Part shown: positions 33,253 through 42,921 of the stretch, one piece after another
How positions within the stretch are numbered: the first letter of the stretch is position 1
How the letters are laid out: each line of letters starts with the position of its first letter
Origin: Castellaniella sp.
GTDB taxonomy: Bacteria; Pseudomonadota; Gammaproteobacteria; Burkholderiales; Burkholderiaceae_B
Length of the DNA stretch: 64,000 bases
Assembly: GCA_019104865.1 (NCBI GenBank)
Contig: JAHRWZ010000101.1
Location: 1-64,000 of the forward strand
Direction: 5' to 3'
Notes under the pieces: generated by a model
Seen by the model: the letters and a program-made list of their open reading frames with translations, nothing else
The model's database searches: none
Told to the model about the DNA's origin: nothing
Position numbers and translations under genes: made by a program

Positions 33253-33897
33253 ATGCTCAAAAAAGCACCCGAACCCATCCTCCCGCAGCCCACGACCCCC
33301 AAGGGGCGAGCCACCCTGGCGCGCATTCTGGCAAGCGGGCGAGAAACCTTCGGACAGGCGGGCTACGTCTCGATGCGCATGAGCGATCTGGCCAAAAGAG
33401 CCGGATTGTCGATGGGCGCGCTCTACCGATACTTCGACAACAAAGACGATGTCTTTCTGGCGATCATCCACGACATCCACAACGAGCTGTACGCGGCCAG
33501 CCGGCCCGGCGAGCCTCACATCTTCCGCGACCACCCGCGCAAGGCGATCCTGGAATCCAACCTCGGTTATCTGACCCATTACCGCAACCATCGCAAGGTC
33601 ATGCGGGCCTTCATCGAAGCGACGATGGTGGACCCGCGTTACAACGACATGTGGTGGTACATGCGCGAGCGCCACATCATCCGTGTCGCCACGGCGCTCG
33701 AACGGGATCACGGGATTACCGAAGTCAACCGGATGCCGGCACGGATCTCCCTGGAAGCACTGGCCTCGATGACCGAACAGTCGGCCTATGTCTGGTATGC
33801 GCACCCGGACGCGGCGGCCGACATGCTGCCGGTGGCCGACGCGGCGTGCATCGTCAGTGAGATCTGGTATTGCACACTGTTCTCGAAGATGACCTGA
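33253..33897 (+). CDS. TetR/AcrR family transcriptional regulator
   Basis: A 214-aa regulator. The N-terminal HTH covers about residues 18-65, with the signature MSDLAKRAGLSMGALYRYFDNKDDVFLAI. The C-terminal ligand-binding domain has no recognised specificity. It is divergent from the catabolic block and probably represses it and itself, with a CoA ester or the substrate as likely inducer; this is inference from arrangement. No strong Shine-Dalgarno precedes the ATG. Confidence 0.9.
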   Translation: MLKKAPEPILPQPTTPKGRATLARILASGRETFGQAGYVSMRMSDLAKRAGLSMGALYRYFDNKDDVFLAIIHDIHNELYAASRPGEPHIFRDHPRKAILESNLGYLTHYRNHRKVMRAFIEATMVDPRYNDMWWYMRERHIIRVATALERDHGITEVNRMPARISLEALASMTEQSAYVWYAHPDAAADMLPVADAACIVSEIWYCTLFSKMT

Positions 33898-33990
33898 CCA
33901 CGTGCAACACGAGACAGATCCGCGCCGCCCGCACATCTGAACCCGCCGATCCGTTCTCCGGAACGCGATAGTCAAGGCCGAGTTCTGCAA

Positions 33991-33996
33991 TACAAT
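33991..33996 (+). promoter_or_regulatory. Possible -10 box for the ETF-QO gene
   Basis: TACAAT lies 65 bases before the ETF-QO ATG in the 163-base gap after tetR. The -35 region (TAGTCA at 33969-33974, 16-base spacing) is weak. Confidence 0.35.
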
Positions 33997-34060
33997 GGCC
34001 GGCAATCAGCCGGGCACGGGCCCTGCGCACCGATCATGAAGAAACGGGAGCCATTCAATC

Positions 34061-35707
34061 ATGACTGAACGTGAATCGATGGAGTACGACGTCGTTATCG
34101 TCGGCGGGGGGCCGGCCGGTCTGTCGGCAGCCATCCGGCTGAAGCAACTGGCCGCCGAACGGGGCCAGGACGTCAGCGTCTGCGTTCTGGAAAAGGCCGC
34201 CGAGATCGGGGCGCACATCCTGTCGGGCGCAGTCATGGACCCGCAGGCCCTGAACGAACTGATCCCCGACTGGAAGGAAAAGGGCGCACCGCTGGACGTC
34301 GCCGTCACGGATGACCGCTTCCTGTTCCTGACCGAATCGGGTGCGCGCGGCACCCCGGGCTGGCTGCTGCCCGATTGCTTCAAGAATCACGGCAATTACA
34401 TCGTGCGTCTGGGCCACGTCACGCGCTGGCTGGGCGAACAGGCGGAATCGCTGGGTGTGGACGTCTTCCCCGGTTTTGCCGCGGCGCAGATCCTGTATAG
34501 CGAATCGGGCGCCGTGCGCGGCGTGCTGACGGGCGACATGGGCGTGGCGCGCGATGGCAGCCACACCGACGCCTACCAGCCCGGCATGGAACTGCTGGCC
34601 CGCTATACGATCTTCGCCGAAGGGTCACGCGGCCACCTGGGCCGCCAGCTGATCGAGAAATACCGCCTGGACGCCGGCCGCGATCCGCAAAGCTACGCCA
34701 TCGGCATCAAGGAACTCTGGGAGGTCGATCCCTCGCAGTCGCGTCCCGGAACGGTCATGCACACGTCGGGCTGGCCCCTGGATTCGGACACCTACGGCGG
34801 CTCCTTCCTGTATCACCTGAACGACAACCTGGTGGCGGTCGGACTGGTGGTCGGACTGGATTACGCCAATCCCTGGCTGTCGCCATTCGAGGAATTCCAG
34901 CGCTACAAGACCCACCCCGCCATCCGCAAGACGTTCGAGGGCGGCAAGCGCATCTCCTACGGTGCCCGGTCGCTCACGGCCGGCGGGCTGCTGTCGCTGC
35001 CCAAGATGTGCTTCCCCGGTGGCGTCCTGGTCGGCTGCGAGGCCGGCGTGCTGAACGCCTCGCGCATCAAGGGCAGCCATTCGGCCATCAAGACCGGCGC
35101 ACTGGCCGCCGAGGCGGCCTTCGACGCCCTGGCGGCCGGCCGCAGCCACGACGAACTGACCGCGTACCCGGCCGCGTTCGAACGGTCCTGGCTGCACGCC
35201 GAACTGAACAAGTCCCGCAATTTCAAGCAGTGGTTCAAAAAAGGCCGCACGGTCGGTACGCTGATGACCGGCATCGAACAGTGGCTTTTCAAGGGCAAAA
35301 TGCCCTGGACGATCCATCACACGAAGCCCGACCACGCCTGTCTGCAGCCTGCGGCGGAATGCGCCCGCATCGACTACCCGAAGCCCGATGGCAAGCTGAC
35401 CTTCGACCGCCTCAGCTCGGTGTTCATCTCAAACACCAACCACGACGAAAACGAACCGGTGCACCTGACGCTGAAGGACGCATCGGTGCCGGTCAAGGTG
35501 AATCTGGCGAAGTTCGGCGGGCCCGAGGCTCGGTTCTGTCCGGCCGGGGTCTACGAATTCGTGAAGACGGAAACGGGCGAAGACCGGTTGCAGATCAACG
35601 CGCAAAACTGCGTCCACTGCAAGACCTGCGACATCAAGGACCCGACGCAGAACATCGTCTGGGTGACCCCTCAGGGCGGCGAGGGGCCGGTCTACAACGG
35701 CATGTAA
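34061..35707 (+). CDS. Electron transfer flavoprotein-ubiquinone oxidoreductase
   Basis: Membrane-associated flavoprotein passing electrons from ETF, and so from acyl-CoA dehydrogenases, to ubiquinone. The 548-aa product has an N-terminal FAD-binding VVIVGGGPAGLSAAIRL (residues 9-25), the ETF-QO segments around KTFEGGKRISYGARSL and LLSLPKMCFPGGVLVGC, and a C-terminal 4Fe-4S ligand set (CPAGVYEF and NCVHCKTCDI). A Met six codons downstream is an alternative start. It serves general fatty-acid and amino-acid oxidation rather than one nearby pathway. Confidence 0.96.
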   Translation: MTERESMEYDVVIVGGGPAGLSAAIRLKQLAAERGQDVSVCVLEKAAEIGAHILSGAVMDPQALNELIPDWKEKGAPLDVAVTDDRFLFLTESGARGTPGWLLPDCFKNHGNYIVRLGHVTRWLGEQAESLGVDVFPGFAAAQILYSESGAVRGVLTGDMGVARDGSHTDAYQPGMELLARYTIFAEGSRGHLGRQLIEKYRLDAGRDPQSYAIGIKELWEVDPSQSRPGTVMHTSGWPLDSDTYGGSFLYHLNDNLVAVGLVVGLDYANPWLSPFEEFQRYKTHPAIRKTFEGGKRISYGARSLTAGGLLSLPKMCFPGGVLVGCEAGVLNASRIKGSHSAIKTGALAAEAAFDALAAGRSHDELTAYPAAFERSWLHAELNKSRNFKQWFKKGRTVGTLMTGIEQWLFKGKMPWTIHHTKPDHACLQPAAECARIDYPKPDGKLTFDRLSSVFISNTNHDENEPVHLTLKDASVPVKVNLAKFGGPEARFCPAGVYEFVKTETGEDRLQINAQNCVHCKTCDIKDPTQNIVWVTPQGGEGPVYNGM

Positions 35708-35783
35708 AATGCCACTGGGCGCCGCCATTCCCGCAGCGCCCGAGTCAAACCGTTCAAGCATAAGGGGCGGGAGCCCATCACCG

Positions 35784-36434
35784 ATGGATATCGCTTTCGC
35801 CACCAAATTCCTGGGCGCCCTGTTCGCCATCATGAATCCGTTTCTCACCCTGCCGGTGTTCCTGGCGGTGACGGCCAATCGGACTCTTGCCGAACAGCGC
35901 AATCTCGCGACGGCGATCCTGCTCTACACGACGGTCATGTGCGTCGTCATCTCGGTGGCCGGCAGCCACATCATCAGCTTTTTCGGCGTGACGCTGGACG
36001 CCTTCCGGGTCGCGGGGGGCATTGTGCTGATCGGCATCGCGCTGTCGATGCTCAACGGCCAGCCGATCACCTCCCACGAACGCGCCACCCAGGAAAAAAG
36101 CGCCAACACGGCGGCTGCAGCGGGGATGGACGACAATCCGGGCTTCTATCCGCTGACTTTTCCGCTGATCGTGGGCCCAGGCACCATCACTACCCTGATC
36201 ATCTACGGGGCACAGGTGCGCCAGTCATCCCAGTACGTGGCGTTTAGCATCGTGCTGGTGGCGGTGCTGGCGGCGCTGTTCATCGTGCTGTATTTCGCCG
36301 CATCGATCGGCAAGCTGCTCTCGACAAAGATGCGGGTGATCATGGCCCGCGTGATGGGGATCATCCTGGCGGCGATCGCGGTGGAGATGGTGGTCGGCGG
36401 GATCAAGGCGATGCTGCCGGGGCTGGCACATTAA
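35784..36434 (+). CDS. MarC family integral membrane protein
   Basis: A 216-aa protein with six predicted membrane helices. It has family features: FLGALFAIMNPFLTLPVFL near the N-terminus and FPLIVGPGTITTLI in the second half. MarC (UPF0056) proteins have no firmly established function. The start at 35784 has GGGAG upstream and gives the family-like N-terminus. The gene ends at a strong bidirectional terminator shared with acs. Confidence 0.88.
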   Translation: MDIAFATKFLGALFAIMNPFLTLPVFLAVTANRTLAEQRNLATAILLYTTVMCVVISVAGSHIISFFGVTLDAFRVAGGIVLIGIALSMLNGQPITSHERATQEKSANTAAAAGMDDNPGFYPLTFPLIVGPGTITTLIIYGAQVRQSSQYVAFSIVLVAVLAALFIVLYFAASIGKLLSTKMRVIMARVMGIILAAIAVEMVVGGIKAMLPGLAH

Positions 36435-36435
36435 A

Positions 36436-36464
36436 AAAGGGGCGGGAATGTATCCCGCCCCTTT
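36436..36464. terminator. Bidirectional intrinsic terminator between marC and acs
   Basis: AAAGGGGCGGGA and TCCCGCCCCTTT form a perfect 12-bp stem with a 5-base loop, flanked by A and T tracts. It begins 2 bases after the marC stop, and the acs stop lies 46 bases beyond it on the other strand. Confidence 0.88.
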
Positions 36465-36509
36465 GGCTGTGTCCGGCGTCCTGGATCACAGGGCGCCTTT
36501 CAACACTCG

Positions 36510-38489
36510 TTACCGCACCTCGGCCAGTTGTTCCAGAATGCCCGGATTTTCCAGCGTGGATACGTCCTGGGTGATGGGTTCGCCCTTGGCGACTACACGC
36601 AGCAGGCGGCGCATGATCTTGCCCGAGCGAGTCTTAGGCAGATTTTCACCGAAGCGGATCTCGCGCGGTTTGGCGATGGGGCCGATTTCCTTCGCCACCC
36701 AGTCGCGCAACAGCTTGGCCATCGCAGCGGCCTCGTCGCCCTGCGGCAGCGGACCATTGAGCACCACGAAGGCGACTACGGCTTCACCCGTCGTGTCGTC
36801 CGGGCGGCCCACCACGGCGGCTTCCGCCACGAGTTCGTGCGCCACCAGGGCGGATTCGACTTCCATCGTGCCCAGGCGGTGGCCCGAGACGTTCAGCACG
36901 TCATCGATACGCCCCATGATCCAGAAGTAGCCGTCCTTGTCACGCTGGGCGCCATCGCCCGCCAGATAGTAGCCCTTGAGTTCCGACGGAAAATAGGTTT
37001 TCTTGAACCGTTCCGGGTCGCCCCAGATCGTGCGGATCATCGAAGGCCACGGGCGGCGGATGACCAGGAAGCCCCCCTTGCCGCGTTCGACTTCTTCGCC
37101 CGTCTCGTCGACAATCGCGGCATCGATGCCGGGCAGCGGCAGCGTGCAGGAACCGGGTTTCAGTGGCGTGGCGCCCGGCAGCGGAGTGATCATGTGGGCG
37201 CCGGTTTCCGTCTGCCACCAGGTGTCGATCACCGGGCAGCGCTCACCGCCGACGTTGTTGTAGTACCAGACCCAGGCTTCCGGGTTGATGGGCTCGCCCA
37301 CCGAGCCGATGATACGCAGCGAGCTGAGGTCATAGGATTTCGGGTGGACCTTGGGATCGGCCTCGGACAGCTTGGTCAGGGACCGGATGGCGGTCGGCGC
37401 GGTATAGAACACCGTGACCTTGTGTTCCTGGATCATTTTCCAGAAGCGGCCCGCATCCGGATAGGTGGGGACGCCCTCGAATACGACCTGGGTCACGCCG
37501 GCGGCCAGCGGCCCATAGGTCACGTACGAGTGCCCCGTGACCCAGCCCACGTCGGCCGTGCACCAGAACACGTCGGTCGGCTTGGCATCGAAGGTCCATT
37601 TCATGGTCATCAGCGACCACAGCAGGAACCCGGCGCTGGAATGCTGCACGCCTTTGGGCTTGCCGGTGGAACCCGACGTATACAGGATGAACAGCGGGTG
37701 ATCCGCATCGACCGGAACCGGCGGACAGTCGGTGGACTGGCCCTGGATGACATCGTGCCACCACAGGTCGCGATCGGCATGCCACTGCACGTTGGAACCG
37801 GCGCGCTTGTAGGTGATGACCTTGCGCACGGCCTCGCAGCCGCCCATGGCCAGCGCCTCGTCCACGGCATCCTTCAGCGGGATCGTCTTGCCGCCGCGGA
37901 GCTGCGCATCGGCCGTGATCACCAGCGTGGCGCCCACGTCCACGGTGCGTTCGTGGATGCTCTTGGCCGAGAAGCCGCCGAACACCACGGAATGGATGAT
38001 GCCCAGGCGCGCGCAGGCCTGCATGGCCACCACCGCCTCGATGGACATCGGCAGGTAGATGATGGCGCGCTCGCCGGTCTTGAAACCCAGCGCCTTGATG
38101 GCATTGGCGAACTGCGACACGCGGGCATGCAGTTCCTTGTAGGTGACTTTCGTCACCTGGCCGCCGTCGGCCTCGAAGATCAGGGCGACACGGTTTTCCG
38201 CCGGCGTGCTCAGGTGCTTGTCCAGGCAGTTGGCCGAGACGTTCATCCGGCCATCGGGATAGAACTTGTAGAACGGCTTGTTTGATTCGTCCAGCACCTG
38301 GGTGAAGGGCTTGTCCCACACCAGGTTCTCATTGGCCAGGCGCGCCCAGAATGCATCCGGATCGCGTTTGGCTTCATCGCACAGGGCCTGGTAGCCTTCC
38401 ATTCCCGACACATTAGCCTGCCTGACCAGATCGGCAGGGGGCGGAAACACCCGGTTTTCCACCAGAATCGATTCAATCTCCGTAGGCAT
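36510..38489 (-). CDS. acs: Acetyl-CoA synthetase
   Basis: Converts acetate, ATP and CoA to acetyl-CoA. At 659 aa it has the family length. The P-loop [18 protein letters not shown], the [11 protein letters not shown] region and the C-terminal [14 protein letters not shown] with the acetylatable Lys are all present. AAAGGAG precedes the start. The MFS gene lies 75 bases upstream on the same strand. Confidence 0.97.
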   Translation of the reverse strand: MPTEIESILVENRVFPPPADLVRQANVSGMEGYQALCDEAKRDPDAFWARLANENLVWDKPFTQVLDESNKPFYKFYPDGRMNVSANCLDKHLSTPAENRVALIFEADGGQVTKVTYKELHARVSQFANAIKALGFKTGERAIIYLPMSIEAVVAMQACARLGIIHSVVFGGFSAKSIHERTVDVGATLVITADAQLRGGKTIPLKDAVDEALAMGGCEAVRKVITYKRAGSNVQWHADRDLWWHDVIQGQSTDCPPVPVDADHPLFILYTSGSTGKPKGVQHSSAGFLLWSLMTMKWTFDAKPTDVFWCTADVGWVTGHSYVTYGPLAAGVTQVVFEGVPTYPDAGRFWKMIQEHKVTVFYTAPTAIRSLTKLSEADPKVHPKSYDLSSLRIIGSVGEPINPEAWVWYYNNVGGERCPVIDTWWQTETGAHMITPLPGATPLKPGSCTLPLPGIDAAIVDETGEEVERGKGGFLVIRRPWPSMIRTIWGDPERFKKTYFPSELKGYYLAGDGAQRDKDGYFWIMGRIDDVLNVSGHRLGTMEVESALVAHELVAEAAVVGRPDDTTGEAVVAFVVLNGPLPQGDEAAAMAKLLRDWVAKEIGPIAKPREIRFGENLPKTRSGKIMRRLLRVVAKGEPITQDVSTLENPGILEQLAEVR

Positions 38490-38564
38490 TTGGCTCGCTC
38501 CTTTAGGTTGATGTGGACCACATCATGTTTGAATTCTTTCGTGTGCAACCGTAACGCACAAGTC

Positions 38565-39872
38565 TTACTCGACCCTGACAATTGACGCCACAGCGGCCGC
38601 GCCGGCATCCCGGTCCCGCTTGCCGCGTTCGAAATCAAGGCGGCCCAGCAGCCACAGGCCCGCCACAAAGAACAGGCCGGTGACCAGCAACGCCGCCCGG
38701 TGATCTCCGTGGGTCGCCCAGACCAGGCCACCATAGGTCAGCGGCCCCACGACCGCCGCCAGCTGCACGGCAAATGTCCACAGGGCGAAGAATTCGGCGG
38801 GACGATGGGAAGGCGCCAGGACCCCGACCATGGCCCGCCCGGCGCTCTGGCTGGTTCCCATGCACAGCCCCGCCAGCGTGGCGGCCGCCCAGAACACGTC
38901 CACGGAATGGGCCGAAGCCGCCAGCAGCACCATGGCGATCCAGCCAACCAGGGTCAGTGCCAACGCTTTTTTATGCCCGATCCGGTCCTGCAGATAGCCG
39001 AAGCTGAAGGCACCGGCCGCCGCCGCGATGTTGACGAGAAACACCAGCAGCATCGTCTGGCGCATGCCAAAGCCCATGACCTCCGTGGCGTAAACCGCCG
39101 ACAGCGTGATGACGACCGTGATGCCGGCCTGGTAGCTGGCGATGCACATCAACAGGCGACGAAAATCCGGAAAATCCCGCCGAGTTTCATGCCAAGCGTA
39201 GCGCAGCTGCGCCAGCATTGCCATGGGCGCGGTCGTCATCGTGGTACCCCGGGGCTCACGCAGCCAGATGGCCGACGGCAGGACGGCGATGGCAAAGTAG
39301 GCGGCGGTCAGGCCCATGATCCACGGCACATAGACCGGCGCGGTCAGGCCATGGGATTCGGCCGCGCTCGCCACCCACAGGGACAGGCCCAGGGCCAGCA
39401 TGCCGCCGCAGTAGCCAAAGCCCCAGCCCCAGCCGGACACGCGCCCCATGGCCTCGGTACGGGCCAGGCCTGGCAGGAAGGACGCCACCACGGACTCGCC
39501 AACGCAGTAGAACATGTTCGACACGGCCAGCCACAGCAGGCCCCAGGCGATATTTCCCGGCCCCACGGTGGACAGGAGCGCGGTGGCGCAGACGCAGCCC
39601 ACCGTGCTAGTGAACAGCAGCCGGCGATGCCCGGCCCGGGCATCCGCGCGCGCGCCCAGGCCGGGCATCGCCAGCATCACCGACAGATAGGACAGGGACA
39701 GCGCCCCCGTCAGCGCCAGCGTCCCCCAGCTGCGGCCGGCAGCCACCACGCCCACGAAATAGGCGTTGAACACCGTCGTGAGCACCACCGTGGTGTAGCT
39801 GGAATTGGCGAAGTCGTACATGGCCCAGGACCAGACCTCGCGATACCGCACGCCGGGGCGCAGGGAACTCAC
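38565..39872 (-). CDS. MFS transporter, UMF1 family
   Basis: A 435-aa permease with about 12 membrane helices. SWAMYDFANSSYTTVVLT at the N-terminus is the hallmark of the UMF1 (Atg22-like) branch. The start is a GTG that overlaps the prpE stop (GTGA), so translation is coupled to propionyl-CoA synthetase. A role in uptake or export of propionate or another short acid is therefore plausible but not shown by the sequence. Confidence 0.87.
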   Translation of the reverse strand: MSSLRPGVRYREVWSWAMYDFANSSYTTVVLTTVFNAYFVGVVAAGRSWGTLALTGALSLSYLSVMLAMPGLGARADARAGHRRLLFTSTVGCVCATALLSTVGPGNIAWGLLWLAVSNMFYCVGESVVASFLPGLARTEAMGRVSGWGWGFGYCGGMLALGLSLWVASAAESHGLTAPVYVPWIMGLTAAYFAIAVLPSAIWLREPRGTTMTTAPMAMLAQLRYAWHETRRDFPDFRRLLMCIASYQAGITVVITLSAVYATEVMGFGMRQTMLLVFLVNIAAAAGAFSFGYLQDRIGHKKALALTLVGWIAMVLLAASAHSVDVFWAAATLAGLCMGTSQSAGRAMVGVLAPSHRPAEFFALWTFAVQLAAVVGPLTYGGLVWATHGDHRAALLVTGLFFVAGLWLLGRLDFERGKRDRDAGAAAVASIVRVE

Positions 39873-41755
39873 AATGCCGCGCGGATCTGATCGAGGGCGC
39901 CGGGGTCCTCGATGGTGGTCAGGTCGCCCGGGTCGCGGCCTTCGCACAAGGCCACGATGGCGCGGCGCAGGACCTTGCCCGACCGCGTCTTGGGCAGGGT
40001 GTTGACGAACAGGATGCGCGCCGGACGGGCCACCGCCCCGTTGCGCTGTTCGATGACCCGCTTGATCTCGGCTTCCAGCCGTTCCCGGCCGCCCGCCTCG
40101 TTGAGCAGATCCGGGTTGCGCAACACGGCAAATGCCATGGCTTCCTGGCCCTTGAGCGAATCGGCCACGCCCACCACCGCCGATTCGGCCACCGCCGGAT
40201 GGGTGTTGACGGATTCCTCGATTTCGCGGGTGCCCAGCCGATGGCCGGCGACGTTGATGACGTCGTCGGTACGCCCCAGGATGTACCAGTAGCCGTCGTC
40301 ATCAACCAGCCCCCAGTCCGACGTGGAATAGGTCAGTCGCCCGGGGAAGGACCGGAAATAGGTCTGCACGAAACGTTCGTCATTGCCCCAGATGGTGCTC
40401 ATGGCCCCTGGGGGCAGCGGCGGCTCGATCGCCACGACGCCTTTCTGGTTCGGCCCGCTGTCCTGGCCGGTGGATTCGTCGACCACCCGCACGTCGTAGC
40501 CGTACACCGGTACGGTGGGGCTACCGAATCGCGCGGGGATTTCCTCGACCCCCGGCTGGGCGGACAGGATCGGCCAGCCGGTTTCCGTCTGCCAGTAGTT
40601 GTCGATGACCGGTTTTCCGATGGCATCGGACAGCCATCTGCCGGTCAGTTCATCCAAGGGTTCGCCCGCCAGATAGACACGGTCCAGGCTGGAGAGGTCA
40701 TGGCGATGCAACAGCGCCGGATCGTGTTTTTTCAGGACCCGGATCGCCGTCGGTGCCGAAAACAGGGCATTGACCCGGTGGGTTTCGACGATGCGCCAGA
40801 GGATCGCCGCGTCCGGGCGTACCGGGGTGCCTTCGTACAGGATCGTGGCCTGTCCGTTGAGCAGCGGCCCGTACACCACGTAGGAATGCCCCACCACCCA
40901 GCCGACGTCGCTGCTGGAAAAAAACACGTCGCCCGGTTTGCCGCCGTAGATGTATTCCATGGACGCGCACAGGGCCACCGCATAACCGCCGACATCGCGC
41001 TGCACCCCTTTGGGGTTGCCGGTCGTCCCGGACGTATACAGGATGTAGCTGGGTTCGTTGGATTCGAGCCAGACGACCGGCACCTGCACGTCCAGATGAC
41101 GCGCGCGCAGAGTGGCGTAATCCAGGTCGCGGCCCGCCGTCAGCGCCATCGGAGCCAGCCCGCGATTGACCAGCACCACATGTTCCGGCGCATGCGCGGC
41201 CTGGCCGATCGCCTGATCCAGCAGGGGCTTGTAGGCGATCGGACGACCCCCGCGCGAACCGGCGTCGGTGGAGATGATGACCTTGGGTTGGGCATCGTCG
41301 ATGCGCTGCGCCAGGTTGTGCGCGGCAAACCCGCCGAACACCACGGAATGAATCGCGCCGATACGCGCGCAGGCCAACATGAAGAAGGCCGCCTGGGGAA
41401 TCATGGGCAGGTAGATCAGCACACGGTCGCCCTGCGTCACCCCGAGATGTTGCAGGATGGCGGCGGCCGCATTGACCTCGCGCGCCAGTTCGGCCCGGGT
41501 GTAGACGATTTCCTGGTCGACCTCGGTGGATATCCAGATCAGGGCCGGCTGATCGGCCTGGGTGTCCAGCCAGCGGTCCACTGCGTTGTAGCACAGGTTG
41601 GTGCGCCCGCCGACGAACCAGCGCGCAAAGGGCGGACGGGAATAGTCCAGCACCTGTCCAAAGGGGGTTTCCCAATGGATGCGCTGAGCTTCGCGCGCCC
41701 AGAACGCTTCCTTTTCCTTCACCGACTGGCGATGGAACTCGCGGATCTTCTGCAT
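39869..41755 (-). CDS. prpE: Propionyl-CoA synthetase
   Basis: ANL-family ligase activating propionate, 628 aa. It is related to Acs but shorter, with the P-loop YTSGTTGNPKGVQRDVGG, the NYWQTETGWPIL region and the C-terminal PKTRSGKVLRRAI. The GVQRDVGGYAVAL segment is typical of PrpE rather than Acs. No prpBCD genes are in the window, so the methylcitrate cycle must be encoded elsewhere. The MFS gene overlaps its stop. Confidence 0.9.
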   Translation of the reverse strand: MQKIREFHRQSVKEKEAFWAREAQRIHWETPFGQVLDYSRPPFARWFVGGRTNLCYNAVDRWLDTQADQPALIWISTEVDQEIVYTRAELAREVNAAAAILQHLGVTQGDRVLIYLPMIPQAAFFMLACARIGAIHSVVFGGFAAHNLAQRIDDAQPKVIISTDAGSRGGRPIAYKPLLDQAIGQAAHAPEHVVLVNRGLAPMALTAGRDLDYATLRARHLDVQVPVVWLESNEPSYILYTSGTTGNPKGVQRDVGGYAVALCASMEYIYGGKPGDVFFSSSDVGWVVGHSYVVYGPLLNGQATILYEGTPVRPDAAILWRIVETHRVNALFSAPTAIRVLKKHDPALLHRHDLSSLDRVYLAGEPLDELTGRWLSDAIGKPVIDNYWQTETGWPILSAQPGVEEIPARFGSPTVPVYGYDVRVVDESTGQDSGPNQKGVVAIEPPLPPGAMSTIWGNDERFVQTYFRSFPGRLTYSTSDWGLVDDDGYWYILGRTDDVINVAGHRLGTREIEESVNTHPAVAESAVVGVADSLKGQEAMAFAVLRNPDLLNEAGGRERLEAEIKRVIEQRNGAVARPARILFVNTLPKTRSGKVLRRAIVALCEGRDPGDLTTIEDPGALDQIRAAL

Positions 41756-41872
41756 GGTTTTGTCTCCTGTGTCATCCCTTGGCCCATGTGTCCCCGTCGG
41801 GAACCCGAACCATGGATGTGTTCTGAATCTTGCGTTCCGAATCTTTTTATCGTCAGCACCGACCGTACCCGG

Positions 41873-42790
41873 TCACGCTGACGCGGGACTGACATCCTGC
41901 CTGAGCGCCTGGCGCACCGCCCAGTCCGCGGCCGCCAATCCCATGGAAGCCGTGACGGTCACCACGGAACCGTACCCGGCGCAGGAAAGGCCCTGAGGAG
42001 CGCCGCGAGGCTCGGCGGCGGGCCGATCGCCGTCCGCAGGGGCCTCGCATGCAGCGGCAGCCAGATCGGGATCTGTCACAACCCACGCCGAAGGCAGCAC
42101 CACCGGCTGGTCGAACCACAGACAATGAACGGCCATGCGCGGCACCCGGCGCCGGGGCTTGCCTCCGGCCGCGCCGCCCTTGGGGTAACCGTGGCGCTGA
42201 CGCAGTTCCTGGCGGATGCGGCCCAACAGGGCGTCGTGCGTCACGAGCGACAGGTCGCCGGCGCGCAATGCCAGCGGATCGGTCTTTCCGCCGGCCCCGC
42301 CGCACACCAACAGCGGCCAACCTTGTTCGCGAGCGCACAGAATCATGGCGATCTTGGCGGGAACCTGATCGGTGCAATCCAGCAGCACGCCGCGAGGACC
42401 CGCCGACAGGATGTCGCCCACGTTGCCGGCATCGACGAAGTCATCGACGCAGGTCACCCGGCACGCCGGATTGATATCCCGCACCCGTGCCGCCATGGCC
42501 TGGACCTTCGCCTGCCCCAGCGTGCTGCCCAAGGCATGTACCTGGCGGTTGACGTTGGACTCGGCGATATGGTCCATGTCGATCAGGGTCAACGCACCGA
42601 CCCCCGAGCGGGCCAGCGCCTCGGCACACCAGGCGCCAACCCCGCCGATCCCGGCCACCACCGCGTGCAACCCGTCCAGCGTCCGCCAGGCCCCCACGCC
42701 ATACAGACGGTCCAGGCCACCGAACCGGCGTTCCAGGTCGGCGTCGCAGGCAGGACCGAGGGGCGTAAGGGAATCGGAATCGGGCATCAT
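41873..42790 (-). CDS. tcdA: tRNA threonylcarbamoyladenosine dehydratase
   Basis: E1-like (ThiF/MoeB fold) ATP-dependent enzyme that cyclises the t6A modification of tRNA to ct6A. The 305-aa product shows RRFGGLDRLYGVGAW, the nucleotide-binding GIGGVGAWCAEALARSG, NVNRQ, and the cysteine region LSCAGYGSVVTVTASMG near the C-terminus. Two adjacent Met codons (42790 and 42787) are equally good starts. The protein is somewhat longer than usual because of an insertion near residue 250. Confidence 0.88.
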   Translation of the reverse strand: MMPDSDSLTPLGPACDADLERRFGGLDRLYGVGAWRTLDGLHAVVAGIGGVGAWCAEALARSGVGALTLIDMDHIAESNVNRQVHALGSTLGQAKVQAMAARVRDINPACRVTCVDDFVDAGNVGDILSAGPRGVLLDCTDQVPAKIAMILCAREQGWPLLVCGGAGGKTDPLALRAGDLSLVTHDALLGRIRQELRQRHGYPKGGAAGGKPRRRVPRMAVHCLWFDQPVVLPSAWVVTDPDLAAAACEAPADGDRPAAEPRGAPQGLSCAGYGSVVTVTASMGLAAADWAVRQALRQDVSPASA

Positions 42791-42880
42791 CGAAGGAGCG
42801 AAAAATCCGCAAGAAAGAGACGCTCCATTTTGCCATGCCCTTGCATCCACACCGCGCCGGATATCCAGCCCCAAGTCCTC

Positions 42881-42886
42881 TACAAT
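42881..42886 (+). promoter_or_regulatory. Possible -10 box for the ChaC-like gene
   Basis: TACAAT lies 36 bases before the GTG start at 42922 in the 131-base region divergent from tcdA. I see no clear -35. Confidence 0.35.
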
Positions 42887-42921
42887 AGGAAGCATTCTCC
42901 CGATCCCCGCCCTTCCATCCA

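Noticed and set aside
36528..38285. A 585-codon plus-strand open frame opposite acs
   Set aside because: Shadow frame caused by GC-rich third positions of acs; no start signal or domain.
40199..41881. A 560-codon plus-strand open frame opposite prpE
   Set aside because: Same kind of shadow; prpE motifs are complete on the other strand.
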